Part shown: piece by piece, positions 33,626 through 46,100 of the stretch
Layout: each line of letters begins with the position of its first letter
How positions within the stretch are numbered: position 1 is the first letter of the stretch
DNA from: Galbula dea
Lineage: Eukaryota > Chordata > Aves > Piciformes > Galbulidae
Reading direction: 5' to 3'
Assembly: GCA_013399015.1 (NCBI GenBank)
Contig: VWZX01008461.1
Location: 1,716,926 to 1,780,925, forward strand
Length of the DNA: 64,000 nucleotides
Translations under genes and position numbers: made by a program
The notes under the pieces: generated by a model
The model's database searches: none
What the model saw: the letters and a program-made list of their open reading frames with translations, nothing else
What the model was told of the DNA's origin: nothing

Positions 33626-36600
33626 ATACAGGGGCAGATCACAAAGAAAGTAAATAAAAATCACAGTTGTTGACCACACAACAATAATCAACATAGTCTT
33701 AACATGATGGTAATGTGCAAGGTCCTGGCTTCCATTCCTGCTACTCACCATCCTTCTTTATGCTGTTATTAGCACCCACATTGTGGCCTCCAGAACAAGG
33801 AATTTTGACCAACTGTGAACACAGAACTCAGGCATTGTCCCAGGGAGGCTATCAAGTGCTGGACTCCTTCCCAATCTTTCTCCTTACCATTTAACCTTTT
33901 TCCACACAGCAAATGCACAAATATTAGCCAAGGAAAGGACTTTGCCTCTCTGGATAACAAAGAGTTGTATTTTTCAGCCTTTGCTTGCAAAGTGTTTGGC
34001 CTAAATGAAACAAGCAGACAAAATGAGAAGCTCTGTGAGAAACGGGAATTGAAGTGCCATGTCATCTGTGCCACTCCCTGAAGGCTGCCAGGCCACCAGG
34101 CACTCAGGTACACTCAATGCTCTTTATTTATCCCCCACTGTTGAAGCTCACCTTCAGGCTCTGAGCTCTTGCCTGTTGGCCTCTTGGAGCAAGTGCAATG
34201 CTGCTGTCCACTGGCTTGAGCCCTTGGTTCCATTGAAATGTCTTCTGCTTCACCACAGGTACTCAGAGCTTCTGGTGCAGCCTCACTCAGGGATGCCACA
34301 ACAGGAGAGCAAGAAATACAGGATAAAGAAATCCAGAAGAGTTAAGCCAGGGTCAATATGCAGAGTCCATATCCCAGACTAAGCCAGGGCTACTAAAATA
34401 ATTAGGGGACTTGATCTGGGTCTTCCTACCATCACCAAGATCTCTATGTAAAGCCCTAGGGAGTTACAGGATGCTGTAAAGCAGGAAAATGTCTAGCTTT
34501 CCCCCCCAACACCTCCTCTCCATGTCCATTATAAGCCTTTATCATGTTTGCTACCTGAGCAAAGCTTGGTCTGATGTCTCTTCCAAATCCTGCCAGATAG
34601 AACATCCCAACAGATCAAGTTTCTGATGAGCAGCCAAAAAGGCAATAAAGATAAATTGCAGTCTGATCTTCTACATTATTCACATTTTCTAAAGGTAATG
34701 CCAAAGTTGACATCCAGTTATAAAACTGTTCAGCTCTAAAATGAATTTTGACCAAAGCTTGGAACCATTTCCATCAGAGTTTACACACATTCCTGCCTAA
34801 AGCCACATGGACTCTCTGCAATTGGAAAATGATCCTCACTGTAACAAAGCCCACAGTCAAAAAGCAGAAATATATATATATATTGAAAAATGGTGTGCAG
34901 CATCTAACATCTGGAGCAGGACTTTGGTGACTAGAGACTGGGAAAGACTCAGAGGGAGCTTTTGAGAAGGACCTCCCTTAGGAGAGCTGCCTGGAAAGGA
35001 GAGAGAGTCTGCAGCCAGTTGACCTCCTGGGACAGGATACTTCTAATGCTCTTTTGGCTTTGTAATGCTGTAAACTATCTTGTGAACATATACATCAGCC
35101 TTGGGTAAAAGGCAATAATAAATGGGTTAATTTTTATTCTTCCTTTAGCCAAAAGGCAGTGCAAGCCAGAGCTTTATTTACAAAAGGTTAACCATGCCTT
35201 TAATTGGCTTGCTGGCATTTAAGCTTGCAGCAGAATAGCCTTCAGCAGTGGCCCTTTTACTGGTGACTGGAGAAATGCCTAGAGAAATGCCAAGGGAAGA
35301 TTTAATTTTCATAAAAAAGGAGAAGCTTCAGATCCCTTTGGAGGCTTCTGTTACATCTCCAAACTACCAGGAACTAATGAATTTAAGCCAAAAGGTCCCC
35401 AATGAAAGGCTGAAGAGAAATTGCAATGCTGGTGTAGCTGGACCAAGTAGACTTCCTGCAGGTTAGCAGTGGTAGCTTGGTGCTTACATTCTGTTCTGAA
35501 TACAAACACACTTATCAAGTTTTTAATCACCTAGAAGGTCATATTCTGTGATTTTGAACTGAGAATTAGGCTTGCCCTACAGGGTCCTAAAGACACTTCA
35601 AAGAACCATTTGTAACAGGGACTCACATATAAAGAGAGCACAAGGAAAATCCACAGCCCCTCCTCTCCCAAGTCAGTGCTTTGGAAAACAAATAACACAC
35701 CAGAAATTGTACTGCCTGGAAGAAAAATAACTCCTTGTTGGCTCCTATTGGGGTCAAGCTGAGGACCCCATTCTGCATGGTGCTGGAAGCTGAGTGCACT
35801 CAGCACTACTAGGCTGAGTTATTATCTCACAGTTATTATATGCACAGTATGGAAGCCTCCTGGGAGTGTGGCTAGTGTACACTTGGCTTCCCTAGAAAGC
35901 AAGGTGGGAATTTATGAGGAAAGAAAATAGGGTCTATAAATTACACAGGGGAACTTTAAACACAGGTAGAGGCTTCATTACTGGAGCATGTCACTGGCTG
36001 GCCAAAATTAAAACCAGCCTCTAGAAAGTGGATTGCATTTAACTTTTCTTTTGTGGGAAAAGGGAAAAGAAAAGACCCAATTCCAAGCAGAGTCTCAATT
36101 AACTGGGCAAGTTCAGGTTTGCATTGACACAGTGTGTCACCAACGTGGGAGTTACCATCCATCATGTACCTCTACTCTAACATTTCATTTTGCTTTCTAA
36201 AATGTGATAATTGCCTTAAATCTAAGATGGATTTGAGAGGCAGAATCTACAGCTTAGATCAGAGGAGTCTCCAACGTTTCTGCAATGGTTGAGCTCCAAC
36301 ATGCTGCAGCTTAAGAGCCAGAAGAGAGAAGAGAGAGAAGAGGCACTGCAGGAAAATGTGAGCAAGGAAAACCCTACCCCAAGGCTCCCCTAACTCTGCT
36401 GGGATAAAGCACAGCAGCCAACCTTTCCCCCTACAGACCATCCCAAAATCTTGCACCCATCTAATCCCAGCACAGCCACCCTGTGAGGCAGGACTCTCCA
36501 GAGACAAAGATCTGCCTCTTGCTGTACCTACACTCTGAAGCATTTCAACATGAAGAAGAGCAGCAGTTTGGGGCATGCCAGCTCCCCAGGATCCCAGCAA

Positions 36601-39077
36601 GCATCCAACTATCCAGAAGAAACTTTCCCTGTCTTAGAGATGTCCAATGTGAATTTCCAGTGTAAAGTCAAAGCTCCCAGTGCTTAGCTGTGACACATTG
36701 AGTGAACAAGTGACTGTGATGGTACAGAAAAGATGGAGAAATAGCTATGAATACTCCAACAACCCAGAAGCTAGAAGTCCTATCAAAAGGATCCACAATG
36801 ACATTAAAGCTCCTCTTAATTCAAGTCACTAATGTAACTATTTAGATATTTGCAGTTGGCAACCCTGAACTTTCCAATCCTATCATCATACTTGGAGAAA
36901 GGAGGTCTCACCAGGCCCAAAACCCAAGATGCAGGTTTCTTTCTCAGACCTTCCAATAGAGATGGCAGCACCCAGACATTCTTGGAGAAGAATCCCAATT
37001 TCAACAGAACACTTGGCATTCTGTGATTCTGTGATTCATGTGCTGATTCCATTGCTTGCTGCTTGACAAATTAGCCAGAGAAATGGGGGGAAAAAATAGC
37101 TCTTTTTTTCATTTGGAATGGTGTTTCATTGCAAAATGCCAATTCTTTGTAATCATGGATACAATATTCTAAACTACTCAACCAAAAAACCCCAAAAATG
37201 TCTCCTCTAAGGTTAGGCAAAACATTCATTCAGCCTCCAAACCACTTTTTTTCCAGTATTCTTCCCCCCCACCACCTCAGTCTTTAACAACACAATTATT
37301 TGTGCAGGGCTTATCCTCCTCTCCTGCAGTAATTCCACATCCAGCTCATGGAAGTGGCAGCTTCCTTCTTATGGGACAAAGTCCCTGAGAAAAGAAACCC
37401 TACCAATACCAGCTTCAGTTCCTTCTATTCTGCAGCCACATTTGTCCTTTGAGCCATGATGATTTGACTTCAGTCACCACACTCTGCACTGGATTTTTAC
37501 AGCTAATGAGGTTGCAGGCTGCTGCTTTTCACTATTATCCTTAATCAAGTTTTATTGATTGCTGGGATGCAGCATCAATGGAGAGAACATTATCAACAAA
37601 TGGAAAAGCTGCCCAGAAGCTACTGGTAAAGCTTTTTGTGTTCTAGGAAGGAAAAATAAGACCAAAAAAACCACCCCCACCCAGTGTTAAAAAAATAATG
37701 GCCTTTCCTTTCCCACTCAACTCTGACTATTCCTTGCTGTGTCCTCCCTGCAAGACAGGGAGGTGCCTATGCTGTTCCCCTGCAGTCCCAACACTCCCTG
37801 GTGTGGAGAGCCTCAACGTGCCTGGATGCAGGTGCTGAGCAAAAAGCTAGAGGCAGGAGGATCACTCATCCCCAGTTTGATGGAGGAAGGGAAAAACTGT
37901 TCTCTTCCACAGCCTCTCTCCCACTCAGACAGCAGGAAAGATGATGAGAGGAGAAAAGGTTGGTGAAACACAGTTATCTCACTGTTACCTATCTCCAACC
38001 CAATCACCTTAGAGTTAATGACATAGAAATCACCTGGCTAGGTGCTATCATGGGTAACAGGCTTGCAGAACATTAACAGGTCAGAAAAGTGACCAGTTAT
38101 GCTCCTTCTGAGGCAGTAAATTAAAAAGTATTGACTATTCTGCATTAATATCCATGGGTTACATCAGCTAAATCCTTCCCTTGATGAATGGCAGCATTGG
38201 TATTGTCAAGGTAATGTCAGAACAGAAAATGAAGAGGATTGGGGAACTCAAGATACAGAACACAGCTCTAGTTTTGTCTGAGGGACTGAGCTAATTATGA
38301 AGAAAGTCTTTGCTAGTTCTTAGCTGTTCATTATTATTTAGACTGGATGCTTGAATGAAAGCAGGGTGACAGCAGTGACCCACACTGGCACGTGCATTGC
38401 CATGAGCAGTGTTGTGAAAGGAGATGAGTTTGTTTGCCAGCCAAGATCCCATTAAAGGCTGCAAACCATTAAGATACAAGCTCTGTCTCATTATCACAAC
38501 CATTCTTCAGACTCTTCCCATTCTTTTGTAGGGAGAAATTTCCATTTCCCAAGACAGTTCAAAGTAACCAAAGAGTTACTGCTGCTCTACCTCTACCACT
38601 TTCAACTCTTCTCTTTATTACTTTTGCCATGGGATATTCTGTGCCTTCTGAAAATATCCTTCAAAGAAGGCATGCTTGAACTCTTGATTTTTTTGATCAT
38701 GAGATTCCCTACTGCATTGCATAAGATTAATGACTCAATGTTTTCTATGAAGAACAAACACATAACAAAGAGTTGTCTGCACAGGGTGGAAAAGAAAAAA
38801 AAACTTCCTTAATTTCATGTGATTTATGTCTCTCTTATGCCATGAAGGAAATGGATCTCTCCCTGGGCACCTAAGTAGAGCTACACAATTAATAGGCAAG
38901 AACAGGAAAACATAACTCTACATTTCTTCTTTATGCAATTAGAGTTATCTGAAAAGGATAATCATGTCTGTGCAGTCCAGAATGACCACTCATTACAGGA
39001 GATAAAGTAGCCAGACTTAAACAAATAAACCAACTCTGCCACTAACCTAAGAGTGTATTAACTGTACCAAACTCTGT
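33626..39077. other. Unique non-coding sequence
   Basis: No further interspersed repeat except a possible CR1-type tail (two ATTCTGTG units) at 37019-37037 and a (TA)n run at 34870-34883. Open frames reach 114 codons and none is recognised. The 37495-37600 segment is AT-rich with motifs such as CTTAATCAAG and TTTATTGATTG. Confidence 0.5.
34870..34883. repeat. (TA)n microsatellite
   Basis: About seven uninterrupted TA/AT units flanked by A-rich sequence. Confidence 0.8.
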
Positions 39078-40100
39078 GTCACAGAATCACAGAATGGTTA
39101 AGGTTGGAAGGGACCTCTGGGGACCACCCAGTCCAACCCCCCTGCTAAAGCAGGGGCACCCACAGCAGCTTGCCCAGGATCACCTCCAAGTGGTTTGGAA
39201 TCTCTTCAGAGAAGGAGACTCCACAACCTCTCTGGGCAGCCTGGGCCAGGGCTCCAACACCCTCACAGCAAAGTTCTTCCTCATCTTTAGGTGGAATTTC
39301 CTGTGCTCCAGTTTGTGCTTGTTGCTTCACATCCTAGTGCTTGGCACTGTAGAGAAGAGCCTGGCTTCATCCCCTTGACACCCTCCCTTCAGATGCTTAC
39401 ACACATTGATCAGGTCCCTCTCCACCTTCTCTTCTCCAGGCTGAACAAGCCCAGCTCCCTCAGCTTTTCCTCACAAGGGAGATGCTCCAGTAGCTCTCTG
39501 ATGGACTCACTCCAGGAGCTCCATGTCTCTCTTGTACTGGGGAGCCCAGAGCTGAACATAGTTCTCCAGCTGAGGCTTATCAGGGCTGAGTAGAGGGAGA
39601 GGAGAACCTCTCTCGACCTGCTGGCAATGCTCTTGCCAATGCAGCTCAGGTGACCATTGGTCTTCTTGGCCACAAGGGCACATTGCTGGCTCATGGGGAA
39701 TTTGTTGTCCACTAGGACTTCCAGGTCCTTGTCTGCAGAGCCACTCTGCCCCTAACCTGTAGTGGTCCATGGGGTTATTCCTCCCAGGGTGCAGGACCCT
39801 GCACTTCCTTTTGTTGAATTTCAGAAGGTTCCTCTCTGCCCATCTCCAGCCTATCAAACCCCTTCTGGGTAGCAGCAGAACACTTTGGGCTCTCAGCCAC
39901 ACCTCCCAGTTTTATATCATCAGCAAACTTGCTGAGGAGGCAACTCCATTCCTTCATCCAGATCACTGATGAGTAAGTTGGACAATACTGGCTCCAGTAT
40001 TGACCCCTGGGGGACATCACTACCTACAGACCTCCAGCTAGACTCCACACCACTGATCACAACCCTCTGCCACCAGCCATGCAATCCACCTCTAACTCCT
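39078..40100 (-). mobile_element. CR1 LINE with reverse-transcriptase palm remnant
   Basis: The longest retroelement in the window, about 1.0 kb, 3' end at left (GTCACAGAATCACAGAATGG). Minus-strand translation, 5' to 3', shows [14 protein letters not shown], then the RT motif [13 protein letters not shown], then after a frameshift the catalytic [12 protein letters not shown] motif, then NKRKCRVLHPGRNNP, VDNKFPMSQQCALVAKK, SREVLLSLYSAL and LRELGLFSLEKRR, before the 3' UTR. The aspartates of the FADD box are intact, but frameshifts interrupt the frame several times and the N-terminal RT fingers, endonuclease and ORF1 are missing. It is a dead 5'-truncated copy. Confidence 0.96.
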
Positions 40101-43100
40101 TCCCCTTCTTAAGCTTCTGGCTGTTGTTCTGGACCTTCTGAAGAAACACATGTTTATTTAGTACTGCTTATAGGTTGTAGATAGTCTGTGTTCCTTCCTG
40201 TGGCACTGCTGGATAGTGATGACTTCACCCAAAGAGGGACACCAGTGAAGAGGAGCTGGCCACTACTGCTGGTAACTCCCCTACTTCAGGAAGCAGCTCC
40301 ATGGACATGCCCAGCTAGGTGTTAACTACAGTGGGAGAAACTCTGGTGGAAGACAGAGCAACACAGAGCTCCCTGCCACTACCAACCTAGCACTGGGCAA
40401 CCCACCAGCATTCAACCCTGGCTGAGGCAGGAGGTAGCCAGCCCAGACTCAGCAGTGTCAGCCACAGCCACACTTTACCTGGGTAGGTAGACAGACTTAA
40501 AATGAGAGAAGGCAGCAGATCATGTGTAGTTTGGAGACCACTGCATTCTTCCAAGGTCTTGTCCTGTACTTGACATCTGGGACTACCCAGCACTGCAAGA
40601 GCTTCCTGTTACCTGCTAATACAAGTCCCAGGTCTTTTCCTGGAGCTCCCCAGGGCTTCTGTGGTGGAAGTGGCATGTCTGGGGTTCATTAAAAGGGGAC
40701 ATTCTTTTAGCTGTAAACGTTCTGAGAGACAGCAAGGCAGAGCTCAGTCAGGCATGGACTGTGAATGTCTTCCAGCTGGTCCCACTCATGCTCAGCACTC
40801 CATTCTTCTGTTGCATTCCTCTGCCCTTTGTTACTCGTTGTTCAGAGCTGGTGGGATGGAATTCACCATATCTTTAAACTGTCATTTAGTGATACAGCTG
40901 CAATCCTCATCTGCTTATCTTCTCCTCTGCAGCTTTTTTCCACCCCCCCTGCTTTGTTTTTCCTACAATGTACATGTATTAGTAGCTTTCTCTTGAATTT
41001 GCCTTTTTTTTTAATGTCTGCATTAATTCTTAAATTACAATGTGTCATCTCCTTTCAACTGCTCATGAATGTCTTTGTAACTATGATATTTTATGGCAAT
41101 TTAACTGTGGAGATTACAAATAAAATTATCAGCTAAAAGCAGAATGATTAGTAAACCAAGATAAATGCTATAAATTAATCATCATTTCATACATTGTGTG
41201 AGGTTTTAAATTCTCATGTTAACAGAGCAGATGTAAATTGCTGAGGTGAAAACACTTGTAGCAAACTCAGCCACACAAAAGACCAGTTCTTAAACCAAAA
41301 GCAAAAGAGAAATTGGAAATTTTGAGCTAACCTTTTAGTCTCACATACCTTCACAGAGCAACAGCCAATTTTTTAGCAGCTGTTAGCCAAATCACCACAC
41401 AATCAGTGATTCTGTCCCTTCCTATTCCTTGGGGTTTTGTTGTTGCTGTGTTGAGGAGTGTGCCAAGAGCACAGAATACACTGCACCCTCTGCTTCCTTG
41501 GCTTGGGCTGGAGAGAGGGAAACTCACCTGTCTGCTAGCCTTGTTGGGGCAGGACCCACTGTTCCTTCTGAGTTTATGCAGCACTTGAGACAAGGGAGAA
41601 GTCCTCATCAAGAGCCTTAGATGTGAAGAGAACATTTTCTGCTGCAAGATAACAGAGGGAAATCTGTTAATATTCAAAGGAACATGGGTGTACCCTGACA
41701 AACACATTCCTCCCATGTCCAGACCCAGAAGCACACACACAGACTCCCCTTCACATTTTAAATTAGCCAGCATTGGCTCAGCCAGACAAAAAATGTGCAG
41801 GGTTGCTCTCCCAGACAAGGATTAATCTTTCTTTGATGTACTGAATACTTCACATGCTCCACATTATCTGGTGAGTATATATGCCTTGCCTTCAAGAGTG
41901 TGATGTACTGTGCCATACATCATCATCTCATCTCTTGAGTGCACCTCTGCAGCAGGCATGGCACATCCCTGCCCAGGGTCAGGATCCCATGCCAATCTCC
42001 AGCCTTGCTTTCCCCAGCCCTGGGACTCCTCTGAGTGCCAGTAGTGCCATGGTCCATAGAGCCAGCCCTGCTCACAGTGGCTCACCTGCACAGCCCAACA
42101 CTGCTTTTTCCAGAGCAGGTGTACAGCCAGAATAAGGCTGAAGCAGAAACAATCCATGACACTCATTAAAAGCAACATCCTGGGAACACCAGGAGCCACT
42201 GCAACAAGCAAAGCACCTGGATCTACATGCTGAGGCACTGACACCCAAACAAGCTCTCCAGGATCTATTCACAGGACAGAGATGAGGATGAGGCAGTTGG
42301 GTTTTCCATTTGCCACACACCTACAGGTATGCCAGCTCTCCCTTAAAGACAAGGAAGCTGAGAGACAGAAAGATGACCCTGACTCACCCAAATTAGCTTG
42401 ATCTTCAGAGAGATTTCCATGGAAATGGAGCAGAATATGCTTCTTGTTCCTACAGCAGATCCTCTCAGGACAGCTGCTGTGCACAGCACTCTGCCAGTGC
42501 CAGAGTCACAGGCCAAGAGGTGCTAACAGCATGTGTGGTTAGAAGTGGCAGGAGGGAATGAAGATGTAAATACCAATTTCTTCTCTGTGCAGGTCAGTTT
42601 GTTACAGTGAAGACCTGGGGCTTCTGCAGAGAAGCAGACTGGAGTAAAGTCTCCCAGTTCTTTGCTATAACCACAGACCAATTTGCCTTCTGTCCTGTAA
42701 TGGACATAATGTTTAATGGTCTGCTTAAAAAGACTAACCCCACCTATGTCTCTCTCTTCAGTGTATGCACAAGCATCATCATCTACAGCTGCACTTAAAT
42801 GGAAGCATGCTGCATAAATATTGATACTTGTTGTGATTAATATTGCTATTTATATTAGCAATGAATTGGGTTCACAGAAAAATAATTAGCACAGCATGCC
42901 TGGGTATTATTTGCTCCTAATTATATTACAGTTCATTTCACCAACAGCAATGTGTCACCAAGTCAATAACAACCAGTGATTAATACACAGGATGCATTAC
43001 CTTAAAATAATACCCTCTGGAACTGCCTGTGTTATGATGGAACACTATTAGGAAGTCCCTGGATAGTTGCCTCAGGTGAGCTCCTGGCTGGACTTGCTTA

Positions 43101-46100
43101 ACCTAAACTGCAAATGCAAGGATTAAAAACAAATAGTAATAAAGAAAGAGGTGTTACTAAGTGGTTCTGTTTGTTCATTTTCTTGCTTTGATTCTGTCTT
43201 CCATTAATTCCTTTCACACATCAAGAGTCAAGGGTGACCAGGTGACAACAGCATCAGCACTGCCATTCTCATCACCCCCAGCAGTCCTACCACTCACTCT
43301 GGGAGCGAGTCCCTGCCACTCAATTTCATCTTCACCCCCTTGAGCTCCAGATACGCTCTTAGAACACACCTCACACAACAGAACTCAGGCAGTTATGTCC
43401 CAATCACCCCACCCAGGCAGCAGCATAACTCTAACAAACATGTAATAAACCCAGCCAGCAAACTCATCCCCAGAGGCTGCCTCCTGCATCTGCCCAACCT
43501 CACTCAGCTCCCAACTCCCCCAAGCAAGTCATTTAACCACTCTCTTTGCCATCTGGAAAGCTGGGACATTGCTGCTGCTGCTACAGAGCACTCCCAGACT
43601 ATCAGGAGACTTTGTTGACTGGAGTTTGTGAAGAAAACTGAGATTTGGGGATGAAGTGAGTTGTCATGGGCTCTATCCTGCAAGATGCTGCCTCTGGCCT
43701 GGATCCAGCAAAGCACTTAAGCACTTGGTTATCCCTTAAAAAACTAGAGAGACTTTTCCACTGAGTGCATCACAGAAAACAGATTCAAAAGAGCTTAAAA
43801 CAAAATAGCTTAGATGAAATATGGCAGTTTAATAGAAATGCTGATTCCAAGGCACAAGAAGAATGGTTTGGTGTTGTTCTCCAGAGCAATCTTTTCACTT
43901 CTGATGGCACCTGCAACATTTAAAGACAGGAAAGTGGCCACATGTCAAAGCTGGAATCAAAAACCAGCTCTGGAGGCTAAAAAGTCCCAGGTCATCTTCA
44001 GACAACAAACACAAACTTCTCTTTGCTCATCACTTAGGAGTTAAGGCAAACTTGGATGTAAGTGAATACTTCTTGCCAATCCCTGTCAAGCATCCAGCCA
44101 GCTAAGGAATACTAAAGATCCCAGTGTAGATTGCAGAGCCATACATCAACCCCAGCAGCACTAACATGCTGCACGTCTGCATGGTGTGCTACTGCCCCCA
44201 TGTGCAACCAACACTCCTAACAGGAATCCCAGACGTGAGAAACCCTGCCTCGGTTTTCCTTATCACAGAGCTAGTAGTGCAGTGTCAGAGAGAAAATACC
44301 CTGGGGTTCCCTGCAGCTCCAAAAGCACATGAAAAATAAAATCAGGTGAATGTTTTAGCACCAGGGTTTCTGACTCCTCCTTCACCTGCTCAGGACAGAC
44401 CAGCTCCTGGTCCCTTCTCATGTATCTTAGAGTAACTTCACCTGAGGGGGAGATGTGTGAAAGAGACATTTGTAACAATCTTGTTGCAGCACAGAAAGCA
44501 ATGGATCTCGAGACAGTTGGAGTGAGGTTTTTTGGGGACAGTTCAGCACTTTTGAGGCACAGAAACCAAATCTGAAGCTTTTCAGTACATGAACTGCAGT
44601 GCTTTTGAAAGAGTGGTCTGAGAGGGTTATTCTTAACAGCTTCTGGAGAGCAGGTCTCTCTGGAAACATGGTGATGCTGAGCACAGAGCAGTCTAGGAGA
44701 GCTCTAGAAATGCCTCAGGGATGGGTACAAACACCCAACAGGACAGAAAAAGTACAAATCATCACTGGGTCAATGGAAACTCTCAGTTCAGATCAACCTC
44801 TGTGTAGCAAAGGTTTCTTTCCAAGCAGAAAACAAAACCAGTTTCCTACTCCATCAGACTTTTCAGCTGCTGCTTACCCAGTGATCTCCACCTGCAGACA
44901 CAGCTGAAAGTTAAAATCCAGACAAATCAAGTAATCAATAAGAAAAATCTAAGGGGAAAAAAAAATGACCAGGTCAATCATTTCATTTTTCTTTTAACCC
45001 AAACCAATACTTCTAGCCTTAAATGTTGATGTCAAACAACAAAGAAAACCCCCACTTTGTTAAAAAATGTTAATGTAGGGCACAGAAAATTAATCAAACA
45101 GGGAAATTACTGTGAGAAATCCACCACTTCCTCTTGCCTACAAATCCAGTTTTCCAATCAGCAGGTTTTGATTAAAAACAACATAACAGCAAAAACCCTC
45201 AACTGCTGTACTTGGTACCTTGAGAAATGAGCTACTCAGCAAGTACTTTGTTTAATTTATGAAAGGAAAGATGAAGTGGCTAAAATATGCTTCTCTTATT
45301 TTCTAATCACCAGTCTCTCCCATCTAATGGAACTGAAAGAGCCCATGTTGCCACCCCTGTCCTGACACCAACACACAGTGGGGGTTTGTCCTCAGCACTT
45401 GGCCTTCAAACCACAGAGGACAGGAACACCTCCCATATTTAGAGCATTGCTTGGAGACTGGCAGAAGCCATGTGTCAAACATGGCCCAAAACCAAGGTTT
45501 GTGTCAATGTCCCTGCTGCAATCCCATTTTCCATGAGTTGGGAAGCAGTAGAGCAGAGTAGAGCAGTTGTCCTCTTCCCACAGATTGCCAGGCTTTAAGA
45601 GCATGAAGCAGCATGACTGGAGCTGAAGATTTGCTGTTGGGGTTATCACTCTGGTTAGCTGCACATGCCAGACCAGCCAAGGCAGCAACAGGGTGCAAAG
45701 GCAAGTGGTTGATGGGTCCCTGTGTTCCTGACTCTTCTCAGGACACAGGATGACCCCACCTCTTATTCCCAAGCCATAGGAACCTACTTTTTGTCCAGCA
45801 GAAGATGGGACTGAGGAGTCTCCTCTTTGCATCTGTGATCCCTTCCAAGAAAGAATCAGACCATTTGCACTATCTTTCAACCTAGTTCACAGAGCCCTGG
45901 GTATCTAGAGGCTTGTTCTAAAGGAGCCACCAAAACAACTCAGAAACAAAGTTTATTTACCCACAGGCTGTAGAGTAATTTGTACCCACACAGGGTCTCA
46001 CTCTGGAGGGTTCCAGACTGATCTGACTCACAGCAGACTGAAGGAAGCAGAGTTTGGTCCCAGCCTCACACCTCCAAAGGCAGAAAAGACATGGAAATCA

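Noticed and set aside
37019..37037. Two ATTCTGTG units resembling a CR1 tail
   Set aside because: No adjoining CR1 3' UTR sequence; too short to call an element.
41351..41818. 155-codon minus-strand open frame
   Set aside because: Anonymous sequence with overlapping open frames on the other strand and no splice or promoter context.
45392..45880. 162-codon minus-strand open frame
   Set aside because: No domain, signal peptide, membrane pattern or family motif, and an overlapping frame is also open; expected by chance in CpG- and stop-poor bird DNA.
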